The notes under the pieces: model-generated
Database searches by the model: none
Told to the model about the DNA's origin: nothing
Seen by the model: only the letters and a program-made list of their open reading frames with translations
Translations under genes and position numbers: made by a program
In this document: in pieces, positions 1-8,042 of the stretch
How the letters are laid out: each line of letters starts with the position of its first letter
Position numbering within the stretch: the stretch's first letter is position 1
Assembly: GCA_017694935.1 (NCBI GenBank)
Contig: JADIME010000077.1
Coordinates: 1 to 46,059 of the forward strand
Length of the DNA stretch: 46,059 nt
Direction: 5' to 3'
DNA from: Candidatus Merdivivens pullistercoris
Lineage (GTDB): Bacteria; Bacteroidota; Bacteroidia; Bacteroidales; UBA932

Positions 1-88
1 AATATTTTCTGAATCTTTCTTTGGGGTCTAACATATTTTTTATAACTTGCCACTGTTTATCAGTCAGGTTGGTTGGGTACTTATGCAT
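1..88 (-). CDS. IS5-family transposase, N-terminal fragment cut by the window edge
   Basis: Reading leftward from an ATG at 88-86, 29 codons stay open to the edge. The peptide begins MHKYPTNLTDKQWQVIKNML, matching the usual start of IS5-type DDE transposases (a short N-terminus followed by LTDxQWxxI). That similarity is family knowledge recognised by eye. The rest of the gene, including the catalytic triad, lies outside the window, so completeness and activity cannot be judged. The AT-rich 90-216 stretch behind the start would hold the element's terminal repeat. Too short for database matching from this window alone. Confidence 0.7.
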   Translation of the reverse strand, partial: MHKYPTNLTDKQWQVIKNMLDPKERFRKY

Positions 89-216
89 AACTTTAATGTC
101 TTGATAACCATAAAGTTACAAAAAATATCCCAATTAACCTACTGATTTACAATTAATTATAAATAAATTTAAACAGCTTCTAAATTTTCTGAGAAAAAAT
201 TTCAAACTGCTTCTAA
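1..216 (-). mobile_element. End of an IS5-like insertion sequence (partial)
   Basis: The transposase fragment is followed outward by AT-rich DNA carrying two 13-mers, AAACAGCTTCTAA (171-183) and AAACTGCTTCTAA (204-216), one base apart in sequence. The second belongs to a 30-bp stretch (187-216) that recurs with 27 of 30 identities at 25698-25727. A repeated sequence outside a transposase start is what an IS terminal repeat would look like. The exact outer end and any target duplication cannot be fixed without the other end. Confidence 0.5.
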
Positions 217-238
217 TGTGCGGGGGGGGTGAACCGTA

Positions 239-1783
239 TCAGAATGCAAGTATGCATCTTATTGATTTTTTCTCGTTTTTCAGAGCATAAGAAGATCCGT
301 ATGGTTCTTTAAAATGGAAGTCGTAGGCGTTTTCTCCGTCTTTTTCAGTGCTTGACCAGTAAGTTTCATTCAATGTCTGCGCTCCGTATTCCGAAGGAAG
401 CGAGCCAATCCTGCCATTTATAAAGTCTCCGTTTTCAGTTGAGTATTTGCCGGTTTCTGATACCCCGTAGCACAATATTGACAATTCTTTTATGGAAGGG
501 AGGTACCATCCGGAAGACCCCGACGGGGCCGGGGGATATGAATATGTCGTGAAATCGCCGGACATCTTGATGGCTTCCGATATCCATTCTGAATTTTCAG
601 CAGCGGCGTTGAACTGCAATATGGCTTCAGTATTGTTGAAGCCTGCCGCCTTTTCCATTATCCCATCGTCGGCTTCGCTTGAAATAGGAAGAAATCCTTC
701 GGTGTTTTCGGAAATCCAATCGTTGATGCTGCCATTATAGTTTGTGTAGTTAGATTGCCAAGGGCTTTTCCCCGCAGTGTACAGACTTATTACGAGCCCG
801 TTAGTGCAGCCAGGGTGGGTTTTCCCAAGGAAAGGATCGTCTTTTGTAGGGTCTGTTACATGAAATACAATTCCAATCGGGATTTTTTCTGGATCAAACT
901 CTGTCGAATATGTCCCGTCCGAGTAATAGTAATCACCTGTTTTTGGCTGGCTGCCAGGGATAACAGTGATTTCACAGGATGCGGATCTGCCGCCGGCAGT
1001 CGCGGTTACAGTCGCATGGCCGGTAGAAACAGCCGTAACGAGTCCCTCTGCATTGACAGAAACTGTACCCGGTGCGGAACTCTCAAAACTGATTTCGGGA
1101 TTGGCATTCTGAGGAAGAACGTATGTTTCGAGTTGGAAAGTATCCCCGACAGACATTTCCAGTTCCTGTACGTTAAGGCTTATTTCTTCTACTTCTATCC
1201 CGTTTACATTGATTGTGCATATGCCCATTACTCCTTTTGCAAAGGCTTGTATTACAGTAGTCCCTGGGGACATCGCGAGTACTTTCCCGTTGTCGACCAT
1301 TGCAACGTATTCGTTCGTAGAGAACCATATTATCTCATTGTATTCGGCATCTTCCGGAAAAACTGTTGCGGTCAATTGTATTTCTTCCCCGATGTAAAGG
1401 TTTGCGGAACCGGGTGCTACGGTTACGTTTTTTACAGCCACTCCGGTCACATACGTAGTGCATTGCGCTGTCTTGCCGTCCAAAGAGATTTTTATGAAGC
1501 ATCTTCCTTTTTCTACCGCGATTACATTTCCGTATCGGTCGACGGTGGCGATATCTTCATTTGAAGATTCCCAGAGAGGTTCCCCGTCGATTGCGGCGTT
1601 TTCAGGGATTACCGTATAGCCAAGGCAGATTGTGTCGCCTTTTTCCATATTGACTGTCCTGCTGTCTATGATTATTTCAGAAATAGGAACCCGTGGCTCT
1701 TCTTCATTGTCTTTAATGCATCCCATTGGCAGGACTGTCATGGCCATGATTGCCGCAATTGGGAGAATATGTGTATGTTTCAT
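239..1783 (-). CDS. Lipoprotein with three Ig-like (BIG2) domains and a DUF1566-like C-terminal domain
   Basis: Last and longest (514 aa) of three tandem paralogues. The signal peptide ends in a lipobox with Cys22 (LPMGC), so it is probably lipidated and surface or outer-membrane located. Residues about 32-280 hold three bacterial Ig-like repeats, each with a (V/I)xxGDTxxL strand and a GxVTA-type turn. After a GDYYYSDGTYS junction, the C-terminal half contains GWYLPSIKELSILC and ends in RCILAF, resembling DUF1566/Lcl-type domains. The three proteins differ mainly in Ig-repeat number (three, one, one), suggesting a stalk of variable length carrying a common head. It starts 35 bp after the preceding paralogue's stop. 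Ligand unknown; binding or adhesion is inference. Confidence 0.85.
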   Translation of the reverse strand: MKHTHILPIAAIMAMTVLPMGCIKDNEEEPRVPISEIIIDSRTVNMEKGDTICLGYTVIPENAAIDGEPLWESSNEDIATVDRYGNVIAVEKGRCFIKISLDGKTAQCTTYVTGVAVKNVTVAPGSANLYIGEEIQLTATVFPEDAEYNEIIWFSTNEYVAMVDNGKVLAMSPGTTVIQAFAKGVMGICTINVNGIEVEEISLNVQELEMSVGDTFQLETYVLPQNANPEISFESSAPGTVSVNAEGLVTAVSTGHATVTATAGGRSASCEITVIPGSQPKTGDYYYSDGTYSTEFDPEKIPIGIVFHVTDPTKDDPFLGKTHPGCTNGLVISLYTAGKSPWQSNYTNYNGSINDWISENTEGFLPISSEADDGIMEKAAGFNNTEAILQFNAAAENSEWISEAIKMSGDFTTYSYPPAPSGSSGWYLPSIKELSILCYGVSETGKYSTENGDFINGRIGSLPSEYGAQTLNETYWSSTEKDGENAYDFHFKEPYGSSYALKNEKKSIRCILAF

Positions 1784-1818
1784 GATATCGTTATTTTGTT
1801 CTGTTTTTAGTTATGTGG

Positions 1819-2859
1819 TTAAAACGCAAGTACGCATCTTGTGCGCAGGTACCATGTGTCCTTTACGTATGAGAAATTAGGCAGGCCGATTTCAAAATTG
1901 ACATAATACGCCCGCAGTCTGTCTCCTTCCGTGCTTGACCAGTAGGGAAAAGCTACGAGCGGCTGTGATCCGGGAAGACTTGTCAGCCGCGCGTTTATGA
2001 TGTCCCGGTTGGATGTAATGTCTCTCAGGTCCCAAATATTCCCTTCCTGTTCGGCGGAGCATAATATGGACAGTTCTTTCAGTGAAGGCAGGTACCAGTC
2101 TGATGATGAGGCCGGAGCTTTTCGCGATTTTCTGTATTTGACAGTGTTTTCCACGATTTCTACGGGCCATGCCGAATTTTCCGGCGCAGAATTGAATCTT
2201 TCTATTGCCTTGGTGTTATTGTAGCCGAGGATTCTGTTCATATTGTCATTTTCCCCGTTCCCTGAAAGTATGCTAATGTATTCGGGAGCATTTTCCTCGA
2301 TCCATTCGCCGACGGTCTTTTTGTATTCTGAATACCCTGTTTGCCACGGGATTTCCATGTCGCCGTCAATCGCAACGGCAAGACCGTTGACGCAATCGGG
2401 ATGTTCCTGCCTTAACAGAGGGTCGTCCTTTCCGGGGTCGCCGCACCAGAATACGATGCCTATCACGGTTTTATTCTCGTCCAATTCCGGTGACCAACTG
2501 CCGTCGGAGTAGTAGTAATCCCCTGTTTGCGGGGGTATGTTTTCGACTATGACGAGGCAACTGTCGGATAGTCCGTCCGTTTGTGCTGTTATTGAAGAAC
2601 TTCCAACTCTCAACGCTCTTATGTGCCCGTTTTTGTCTACACTTACTGTTTGAGGGTGGGAACTTTGCCATAATATGGTTTTGATACCGGAGGCATTTTC
2701 CGGCGACATGCTGACTTGAAGTGTCAGTGTGTCCCCCGGGTGCATCGTAGCAGTCTCCGGCTCGACTTGCAGGCTATCGATGGCCTCAAGGCTGTTTTTA
2801 CTGCATGACAGTACCGAAAACACAACCGTGAATGCGATTAGTAGTATCTGTTTTTTCAT
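1819..2859 (-). CDS. Lipoprotein with one BIG2 domain and a DUF1566-like C-terminal domain
   Basis: Middle member (346 aa) of the three-paralogue cluster. The signal peptide ends in VLSC (Cys19). One Ig-like domain spans about residues 30-108 and is followed by GDYYYSDGSWS and the shared C-terminal domain. That domain has IGIVFWCGDPGKDDP, a GYNNTKAIERFN segment, SSDWYLPSLKELSILC and a final RCVLAF. Identity to the next paralogue is high across the C-terminal domain and low in the Ig domain. Only one base separates its start from that paralogue's stop, so the two are almost certainly co-transcribed and possibly translationally coupled. Function not known; surface exposure and glycan or protein binding are inference from the architecture. 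Confidence 0.85.
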   Translation of the reverse strand: MKKQILLIAFTVVFSVLSCSKNSLEAIDSLQVEPETATMHPGDTLTLQVSMSPENASGIKTILWQSSHPQTVSVDKNGHIRALRVGSSSITAQTDGLSDSCLVIVENIPPQTGDYYYSDGSWSPELDENKTVIGIVFWCGDPGKDDPLLRQEHPDCVNGLAVAIDGDMEIPWQTGYSEYKKTVGEWIEENAPEYISILSGNGENDNMNRILGYNNTKAIERFNSAPENSAWPVEIVENTVKYRKSRKAPASSSDWYLPSLKELSILCSAEQEGNIWDLRDITSNRDIINARLTSLPGSQPLVAFPYWSSTEGDRLRAYYVNFEIGLPNFSYVKDTWYLRTRCVLAF

Positions 2860-2860
2860 G

Positions 2861-3937
2861 TCAGAATGCCAATATGAATCTAGCGTAATAGTTAATAATT
2901 CCCTTGCGCGAGTAGAATACTCCTCCGGACATGAGACTTACATTGAATGCTTCTTGTTCGTTGGATTCATTCGCCGCCCAGTATGTCCAGATAAAATCGT
3001 GAGTGCAAAGTAGCTGGGAGTTTTCGAGCAGCGAAAGGCGTTGATTTACAATCTCGGTTATTTCCGCATAATGGTCATAATAGTAAATGTTCTTGTCCGT
3101 TTCTCCGTATGCAAGCAAAGTGAGTTCTTTCGCGGATGGAAGATACCAGTCCGATGAAGTCTCCGGTGCGGGAACCGTTTCTCTGTATTGTACCGCTTTT
3201 TCTACCGCATCCATTTTCCACTGGGCATTTTCAGGGGCGGCGTTGAATATTTCGATGGCTTTGGTATTGTTGTATCCTATCATCTTGTTTAAATTGCCTC
3301 GGGCTTCTTCCTGTGTGCCTGTTTCAGTGATTATTGTTTGGTATTCCGGTGCATAGATATCCAACCATGAAGATATGCTGTTGTCGTAAAGTAAGTAGTA
3401 TGGTTGCCATCCGCTTTCCTGTTCCCCGTTTATAGCGATCGCCAGTCCGTTGGTACAATCGGGATGTTCCTGTCTTAGCGTCGGGTCGTCCTTTCCGGGA
3501 TCACCGCACCAGAATACGATGCCGATAACCTTTTTTTCTGTATCCAATTCGGTTGACCAGCTTCCGTCGGAATAATAAAAGTCGCCGATTTCGGGAGGTT
3601 CCGGGCTATATACTGTGACACTGCAATCGCTATATGCCTTTCCTGCGGATATCCTGATTGCGGTTTCTCCTTCTGAAAGACCTGTTACCTCGCCTTTGTC
3701 AGTAACGGATGCGATTTCCGGCGAAAGTGACTCGTACAATACTGCCGTATCTGTGGTATTTTCCGGAATCACGGCCGCATGGATTTTTTTTGTTTCTCCT
3801 ACTTTCAGTGTGAGACTTTGTTCATCGGTGATGATTTGCTCTGCGGGAATCCTCCCTCCGTTGCCGTTTTGGCATCCAGTCATCATGCCGATAATAGAAG
3901 CGCTGATGGCCAATAATGGGATTTTTATTTTGAACAT
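2861..3937 (-). CDS. Lipoprotein with one BIG2 domain and a DUF1566-like C-terminal domain
   Basis: First of the three tandem lipoproteins (358 aa) and closest to the regulator gene. The signal peptide ends in MMTGC (Cys22). It has one BIG2-type domain (about 35-112), then GDFYYSDGSWS and the shared head domain with SSDWYLPSAKELTLL, ending in ARFILAF. The head diverges near the C-terminus: TYWAANE replaces the YWSSTE of its two neighbours. Such divergence is typical of paralogues whose exposed face changes. A candidate promoter (TAAATTTG at 3971-3964, TTG 18 bp further upstream) in the gap behind the regulator could drive this cluster separately. Function unknown. Confidence 0.85.
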   Translation of the reverse strand: MFKIKIPLLAISASIIGMMTGCQNGNGGRIPAEQIITDEQSLTLKVGETKKIHAAVIPENTTDTAVLYESLSPEIASVTDKGEVTGLSEGETAIRISAGKAYSDCSVTVYSPEPPEIGDFYYSDGSWSTELDTEKKVIGIVFWCGDPGKDDPTLRQEHPDCTNGLAIAINGEQESGWQPYYLLYDNSISSWLDIYAPEYQTIITETGTQEEARGNLNKMIGYNNTKAIEIFNAAPENAQWKMDAVEKAVQYRETVPAPETSSDWYLPSAKELTLLAYGETDKNIYYYDHYAEITEIVNQRLSLLENSQLLCTHDFIWTYWAANESNEQEAFNVSLMSGGVFYSRKGIINYYARFILAF

Positions 3938-3963
3938 AGTGTGATTGGAATTTGGTTTTGTCG

Positions 3964-3992
3964 CAAATTTAATCCGCTGCGGGATATTCCAA
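3964..3992 (-). promoter_or_regulatory. Candidate promoter of the three-lipoprotein cluster
   Basis: On the minus strand, TTG (3992-3990) is followed after 18 bp by TAAATTTG (3971-3964), fitting the Bacteroidota -33/-7 pattern TTTG/TAnnTTTG with slightly short spacing. Transcription would start near 3957, about 20 bp before the first lipoprotein ATG. It lies directly behind the regulator gene, so it is also a likely target for that regulator. Confidence 0.5.
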
Positions 3993-4000
3993 GCACAATT

Positions 4001-5704
4001 TTATGCCGTTTTTGTCAAATTGTCGTTTTTGGATATTTCAATTATTTTCTGCCTGTATTTTGCCGGTGTCATGCCTACTTTTTCCCTGAAGAGCTTATAA
4101 AAGGTAGACATTGAATTGAATCCTACGGCAGGCCCGATTGCCTTTAACGGAGTGTTGTCGTCCGAGTCCGACAATATTTCCAATGATTTTTCTATCCTGT
4201 AGGAATTGAGATAATTGACAAAAGACATTCCGGTCTTTTCGTTTACTACCTTTGAAAGGTAAGTCCGGTTAGTCCCTATCATTTCAGCGAGGGAGTCTCT
4301 CGTCAGACTGTTGTCGCGGTATTTTCCATCGTATTTTATCAGTTTTTCGACTTTGTCGAAAATGTCTTTGCCGGCAGCCGCGGTCTGGATTTCATTTTTT
4401 TGTTTTTTTTCAAATTCGTCCCTGTATTGCTTGACAATTTTACTGTATAGTCTGTCTTTCTTCCTGTACATCGACAGTATGACAGCGGAAAGGCCTGCCG
4501 TTATCGATGCAATTGCAATAGAAATTGCCAGTGCGCGCTTTTGTGACGCGATTTCCATGTTGTGTCGGTATATTTCTTGTTCGTATATTTCCTGTTCGTA
4601 TTTGCGCGTGAGTTCATTTACGGCCCTTTCTTTTTCGATGTTTATGGCATTTTCCGATTCAGTGCTGTATTTTTTATGATAGGCCAATGCCGCGGAAGTA
4701 TTCCCTACGGCCTCGTAAGCCTGCGACAGTGACAGGTATAACTGGTATTTGTGGACACGGTTGTCGCTGTCTTCCGCTATTCCGGTCCCTTTTTTCAGTA
4801 CTCTTATCGCTTCGGAAAAGCGTTTTTCCTGTAGGAGGAAGTGACCGTATGACAGGTAAATGGCTGTGGCCGCTGATGCCGATATGTGTCCCGTGTATTT
4901 CATGGCTGATTCATAGTATCGCTCGGCTTCGGAGGGGAGGCTGTCTTTGTAAAGTATCTCGGCGTATAGGTTTAGCATTTCTCCGTATCTGAGATCATCC
5001 GGATCCGTAAGTTGCAGTGCCCGGTTCAGCATCTCCTTAGCCCGGGACAATTCTCCCTTCATCAGATAGAATGCGGCTTGCAGATATGCTCCGTTGCATA
5101 TTGTGGATGTGTCCTTTTTACATATGCCGTATTTGTATATTTCTGCCGCGTATTTTATGCCGGAAGTGTCTTTTCTTATGTTGGATACGACTGCCATGTT
5201 GGAAAGAAACACCATGTTGTAGTACTTGTCTCCCCTTGAAGACGCAATCTTCGATCCGTCTGTGAAATAGCGCATGGCCTTTTCATAATCGTTTTCAATA
5301 TTGACAGTATATATCCCCAGGCTGTTATATAGCACGTAAGCGCTTTTGTAGGCGAATTCGTTTTCGGGCTGAGAGTGCTTGACGGATTCCCATATGGCAA
5401 GCCCTTTTTCAAGATATGTGCGGCAAGAATCGTAACAGTCGGTGGCCAGATAGCATTGGCCGATATATGCGTATGCCTGCAGGGAATTTACTACATCCCG
5501 TCCAGACGATGCGGAGTCCGACGAGTATGCGTACGACAGAGCTTTTGTCCACTCCCCTTTTGACGTGTACAATGAGAGTATGGAATCGGATCTTTTGAGG
5601 AGACGGTAGTCTGTGTCGAGCCTGGCATGCAGGGTGTCGTCTCTTGTGCAGGAAAGTAGGACGCAGTAAATGAATATTATGATGAAATACGTACTGTGTC
5701 TCAT
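4001..5704 (-). CDS. Membrane-spanning TPR sensor / AraC-type transcription regulator
   Basis: 567 aa. The N-terminus is a signal-like hydrophobic stretch with a lipobox (Cys19, VLLSC). Helical tetratricopeptide-type repeats follow to about residue 370, then a charged coiled segment, one transmembrane helix (about 393-414, ALAISIAIASITAGLSAVIL) and a cytoplasmic C-terminal AraC-family HTH (about 465-555). The HTH region includes TRDSLAEMIGTNRTYLSKVVNEKTGMSF and a second helix around AVGFNSMSTFYKLFREKVGMTPAKYR. This layout is common in Bacteroidota: an outside sensor joined to an inside DNA-binding domain. Its ATG overlaps the rimM stop (ATGA), so it reads through from the rpsP-rimM operon, while its probable targets, the lipoproteins, lie directly downstream. 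Signal unknown. Confidence 0.88.
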   Translation of the reverse strand: MRHSTYFIIIFIYCVLLSCTRDDTLHARLDTDYRLLKRSDSILSLYTSKGEWTKALSYAYSSDSASSGRDVVNSLQAYAYIGQCYLATDCYDSCRTYLEKGLAIWESVKHSQPENEFAYKSAYVLYNSLGIYTVNIENDYEKAMRYFTDGSKIASSRGDKYYNMVFLSNMAVVSNIRKDTSGIKYAAEIYKYGICKKDTSTICNGAYLQAAFYLMKGELSRAKEMLNRALQLTDPDDLRYGEMLNLYAEILYKDSLPSEAERYYESAMKYTGHISASAATAIYLSYGHFLLQEKRFSEAIRVLKKGTGIAEDSDNRVHKYQLYLSLSQAYEAVGNTSAALAYHKKYSTESENAINIEKERAVNELTRKYEQEIYEQEIYRHNMEIASQKRALAISIAIASITAGLSAVILSMYRKKDRLYSKIVKQYRDEFEKKQKNEIQTAAAGKDIFDKVEKLIKYDGKYRDNSLTRDSLAEMIGTNRTYLSKVVNEKTGMSFVNYLNSYRIEKSLEILSDSDDNTPLKAIGPAVGFNSMSTFYKLFREKVGMTPAKYRQKIIEISKNDNLTKTA

Positions 5705-6192
5705 ATCAGTCCATCGGGAATGGCCATGGTGATTGTCCCGGCTTCTTCATCGTAATTGTCTATAAGATCCTCATGTAAAGGGATATATATTTCCTCATCG
5801 CCATGCTCGACTGCCAGACATGGGTTTTGAGGAATGTCTATAAAACCGGTAACCGTACCTACATTATTGCCTTCGGTGTCGTAAACCGTCCAACCTTCAA
5901 AATCGGGAGTCCCGTCATTTTCCGGTTTTCCGTATATCAATATGTCTTTTCCTTTCAGTTCGTCAGCATCTTCAAGGTCTTCTATGTCCGTAAGGCGGAG
6001 ATATGCTTTCCTGTTGCCTTTCGGGACGATTCTTTCAATAAAAAAAGGAACCGGCAGTCCATCGAATAGGATGTATACCGGTTCTTCAGTCTGGATTTCG
6101 TCGTATGGAATGAACAGCTCTGCGCATACTTCCCCCTCAGTGCCGTTTGATTTGGTAATGCGGGCTATGCGAAGCAAATCTGCCATTGCCAT
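5701..6192 (-). CDS. rimM: Ribosome maturation factor RimM
   Basis: RimM binds S19/S13 in the 30S head and assists 16S processing; it normally sits behind rpsP, as here. The protein begins DLLRIARITKSNGTEGEV, the usual start of the RimM N-terminal barrel, followed by LRLTDIEDLEDADELKGKDI. It ends with a PRC-barrel in which GNNVGTVTGFIDIPQNPCLAV and IPLHEDLIDNYDEEAGTI are typical. Three start codons are possible (TTG 6201, ATG 6192, ATG 6186). ATG 6192 gives 163 aa, and the TTG would directly abut the rpsP stop. The stop overlaps the start of the regulator gene. Identification is by motif and synteny. Confidence 0.9.
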   Translation of the reverse strand: MAMADLLRIARITKSNGTEGEVCAELFIPYDEIQTEEPVYILFDGLPVPFFIERIVPKGNRKAYLRLTDIEDLEDADELKGKDILIYGKPENDGTPDFEGWTVYDTEGNNVGTVTGFIDIPQNPCLAVEHGDEEIYIPLHEDLIDNYDEEAGTITMAIPDGLI

Positions 6193-6201
6193 CGTAGCCA
6201 A

Positions 6202-6768
6202 TTAAGCCTCAGTACTGTTTTCAGCCTCTGCAGGAGCTTCTTCAGCATTCTTTTCGGCTTCTTCGGCAGCCCTTGCGGCAGCTTCTTCAGCTGCTTTCGC
6301 TGCTGCTTCTTCGGCTTTTCTCTTAGCTATGGCTTCAGCCCTTTCCTGATTGATTTTGGCTTCAGCAGCTATTCTTTCTTTCGCAATTTCTGCCATTTTG
6401 GCATTTTTTGCATTCTTCTTTTCTTGGAGTTTGGCTTCTTTCTTGGCTTTCCACTCATTGAATTTCCTGTCGGCTTCTTCCTGTGAGAAAGCTCCCTTTG
6501 CCACTCCTCCCTGAAGGTGTCTCCTCAATAATACGCCTTCGCGTGAAAGGATGCTCCGTACAGTGTCGGTAGGTTGCGCACCTACGCCGAGCCATGCGAG
6601 TGCCCTTTCCGAGTTCAATACTATTGTAGCAGGATCGGTGTTAGGGTTGTATGAGCCGATCTGCTCGATGTAGCGGCCATCGCGTGGCGCGCGTGAATCA
6701 GCCACAACAATGTGATAGAATGCGAAATTCTTCTTACCGTGGCGTGAAAGACGGATTTTAACAGCCAT
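6202..6768 (-). CDS. rpsP: 30S ribosomal protein S16 with long charged C-terminal tail
   Basis: S16 is a small 30S assembly protein. [20 protein letters not shown] and the following [23 protein letters not shown] are diagnostic. The core ends near residue 85; about 100 further residues form a Lys/Glu/Ala-rich, probably helical tail ending in an Ala/Glu repeat ([20 protein letters not shown]). Members from other phyla are about 80-90 aa; C-terminal extensions are a known trait of Bacteroidota S16. A strong promoter lies about 65 bp upstream (6832-6862). Gene order rpsP-rimM is conserved; the regulator and lipoproteins behind are not part of the usual operon. Confidence 0.96.
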   Translation of the reverse strand: MAVKIRLSRHGKKNFAFYHIVVADSRAPRDGRYIEQIGSYNPNTDPATIVLNSERALAWLGVGAQPTDTVRSILSREGVLLRRHLQGGVAKGAFSQEEADRKFNEWKAKKEAKLQEKKNAKNAKMAEIAKERIAAEAKINQERAEAIAKRKAEEAAAKAAEEAAARAAEEAEKNAEEAPAEAENSTEA

Positions 6769-6831
6769 TGTGAATCTGTTTTAATTGTGTTAATACTAAA
6801 TTACTCTGCTATCAGTACATGAAAGCGGGCG

Positions 6832-6862
6832 CAAAGATAGCAATAAAACTTCTTTCAACAAA
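6832..6862 (-). promoter_or_regulatory. rpsP promoter
   Basis: On the minus strand, TTTG (6862-6859) and TATCTTTG (6839-6832) are separated by exactly 19 bp, an excellent match to the Bacteroidota primary-sigma consensus TTTG-N19-TAnnTTTG. Transcription would start around 6825, leaving a leader of roughly 57 nt. Confidence 0.8.
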
Positions 6863-6912
6863 TTAATTGTCATTATTGTGGACAATTATTGTAGACACTC
6901 AATAAAGAAAAT

Positions 6913-6969
6913 GAGACCGGGCAGAGAACCCGCCCAGTCTCGAAACCTAAAACTAAACCTATGAAAAAA
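6913..6969. repeat. Hairpin-plus-leader module, copy 1
   Basis: A stem GAGACcGGGC/GCCCaGTCTC (6913-6922 with 6932-6941) is followed on the plus strand by a 24-nt sequence (6946-6969) beginning CCTAAAACTAAACCT and running into ATGAAAAAA. The ATG at 6961 opens a 19-codon frame ending at 7020. The same arrangement recurs at 7188-7258, where the 24-mer matches at 22 of 24 bases. I do not recognise the module. Confidence 0.6.
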
Positions 6970-7027
6970 CTATTCGCATATTTCTATTGCGAAATTCATG
7001 CCATAAAATCGCGTTTATGACATTTTT

Positions 7028-7223
7028 TATGTTTGTCCGCAAAATTGCCCTTCTTTAGAAGCCATAGTGTGCTTTCTCCATGCGAAAGGCACGCTGATAC
7101 GCCTTACAGTGCATTCTGAGAGGGGTGGCCGTGCTTTCTGTGTGAAAAAAGCACGCTACAACCTGGCATGTTTCGCAAAAAAAAATTGGAGACCGACCCG
7201 GGTGTCCGCCCTTGCCGGTCTCC
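7028..7223 (+). ncRNA. Possible structured RNA with two GTGCTTT hairpins (speculative)
   Basis: TATGTTTG (7028-7035) matches the -7 box TAnnTTTG, but no -33 element is seen. Downstream are two similar stems: GTGCTTTC/GAAAGGCAC (7069-7092) and CGTGCTTT/AAAGCACG (7130-7155). The stretch ends in the strong GGAGACCG/CGGTCTCC stem (7188-7223). No convincing protein is encoded. An independent short transcript is one reading; decayed repeats between two terminators is another. Confidence 0.25.
7177..7223 (-). terminator. Intrinsic terminator of the cyclophilin gene
   Basis: Read on the minus strand, GGAGACCGG pairs with CGGTCTCC (7223-7188) and is followed by AA and nine T residues (7185-7177). It lies about 80 bp past the stop of the cyclophilin gene. 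The same hairpin is part of the second copy of the repeated module. Confidence 0.75.
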
Positions 7224-7258
7224 GCTTTTCCTAACCTTAAACTTAACCTATGAAAAAA
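7188..7258. repeat. Hairpin-plus-leader module, copy 2
   Basis: The stem GGAGACCG/CGGTCTCC (7188-7195 with 7216-7223) is followed on the plus strand by a 24-nt leader (7235-7258) starting CCTTAAACTTAACCT and entering ATGAAAAAA, a 22-of-24 match to copy 1 at 6946-6969. The ATG at 7250 opens a 37-codon frame running antisense into the end of the cyclophilin gene. Confidence 0.6.
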
Positions 7259-7304
7259 TTAATCCGAGAGAAAATATGCCAAAATCATGCCACGGACTTT
7301 TACC

Positions 7305-8042
7305 CTATTCTGTTTTTACTGTATTTTCTACTGCTGTTCCGATTGCCGTACTGTCGGCCATAGCTGCCGGCTCGGGTAACACAGGCAATATGTTGATGAT
7401 CCTTATGTCTTCAATAGGGCAGTCGCGCTCGTCGGTCTGTACGGCTGCAATCTTGTCGATTACCTCAAAGCCTTCGATTGTCTCGCCGAAGATCGTATAT
7501 TCCCCGTCCAAATGTTTGCAGGCATCAGGGTTTTCAACGATATAGAACTGCGAACCTGACGAGTTTTTCATCGGATTGGCCTGGTCGCCTTTGCGTGCGG
7601 CTGCAAGCGCGCCTTTTATGTGGCTGTGTCCCGGGACTATTTCTGCAGGAATTTCATACCCGGGACCGCCGGTGCCGAATTTCGCCTTGTTGGCGCGGTC
7701 TAAAGTCAGGGGATCTCCTGTCTGAATCATGAAACCCTTGATAATCCTGTGGAAAAGTATTCCGTCATAGAACCTTTCCGAGGCGAGTTTTACAAAATTG
7801 TCCCTGTGTTTCGGAGTGTCCGAATAGAGTTTCACAGTGATTGTGCCCAAGTTGGTGTTGATGTCGAATACGGGCTCTTCCGGAAGCTGTGCCGGGTCGA
7901 ATGCCAAAGTGCTTGCCATGGTTTCAGTACTGTCTTTTACGGCAGCCTCGTCTTCGGAGGCCGCTTTTTTCTTTCCACCGTTGCAGGAAACGGCAAGTGA
8001 AGCCGCCGCAACGAACAATGCGATTTTGATAAAGTTTTTCAT
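7305..8042 (-). CDS. Lipoprotein peptidyl-prolyl cis-trans isomerase, cyclophilin type
   Basis: Cyclophilins isomerise Xaa-Pro bonds and help extracytoplasmic folding. The 245-aa protein has a signal peptide with lipobox Cys20 (LAVSC), so it is expected in the cell envelope. A short linker is followed by the cyclophilin domain (about residues 58-225) with FHRIIKGFMIQTGDP, a GGPGYEIPAE loop and GSQFYIV. The catalytic Arg is present in FHRIIKGF. The Trp usual in cyclosporin-binding forms is not evident, as in most bacterial members. It stands alone, divergent from the flippase gene, with a candidate -7 box TATTTTTG (8093-8086) and a good terminator. Which paralogue it is cannot be fixed. Confidence 0.92.
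   Translation of the reverse strand: MKNFIKIALFVAAASLAVSCNGGKKKAASEDEAAVKDSTETMASTLAFDPAQLPEEPVFDINTNLGTITVKLYSDTPKHRDNFVKLASERFYDGILFHRIIKGFMIQTGDPLTLDRANKAKFGTGGPGYEIPAEIVPGHSHIKGALAAARKGDQANPMKNSSGSQFYIVENPDACKHLDGEYTIFGETIEGFEVIDKIAAVQTDERDCPIEDIRIINILPVLPEPAAMADSTAIGTAVENTVKTE

Noticed and set aside
221-230. Run of eight G residues just past the first lipoprotein's stop, considered as a phase-variation tract
   Set aside because: It is outside any reading frame and on the 3' side of the gene, so length changes would not switch expression.
6202-6768. Long tail of S16 as a sign of fusion or frameshift
   Set aside because: C-terminal extensions of this kind are usual in Bacteroidota S16, and the frame is continuous with uniform composition.
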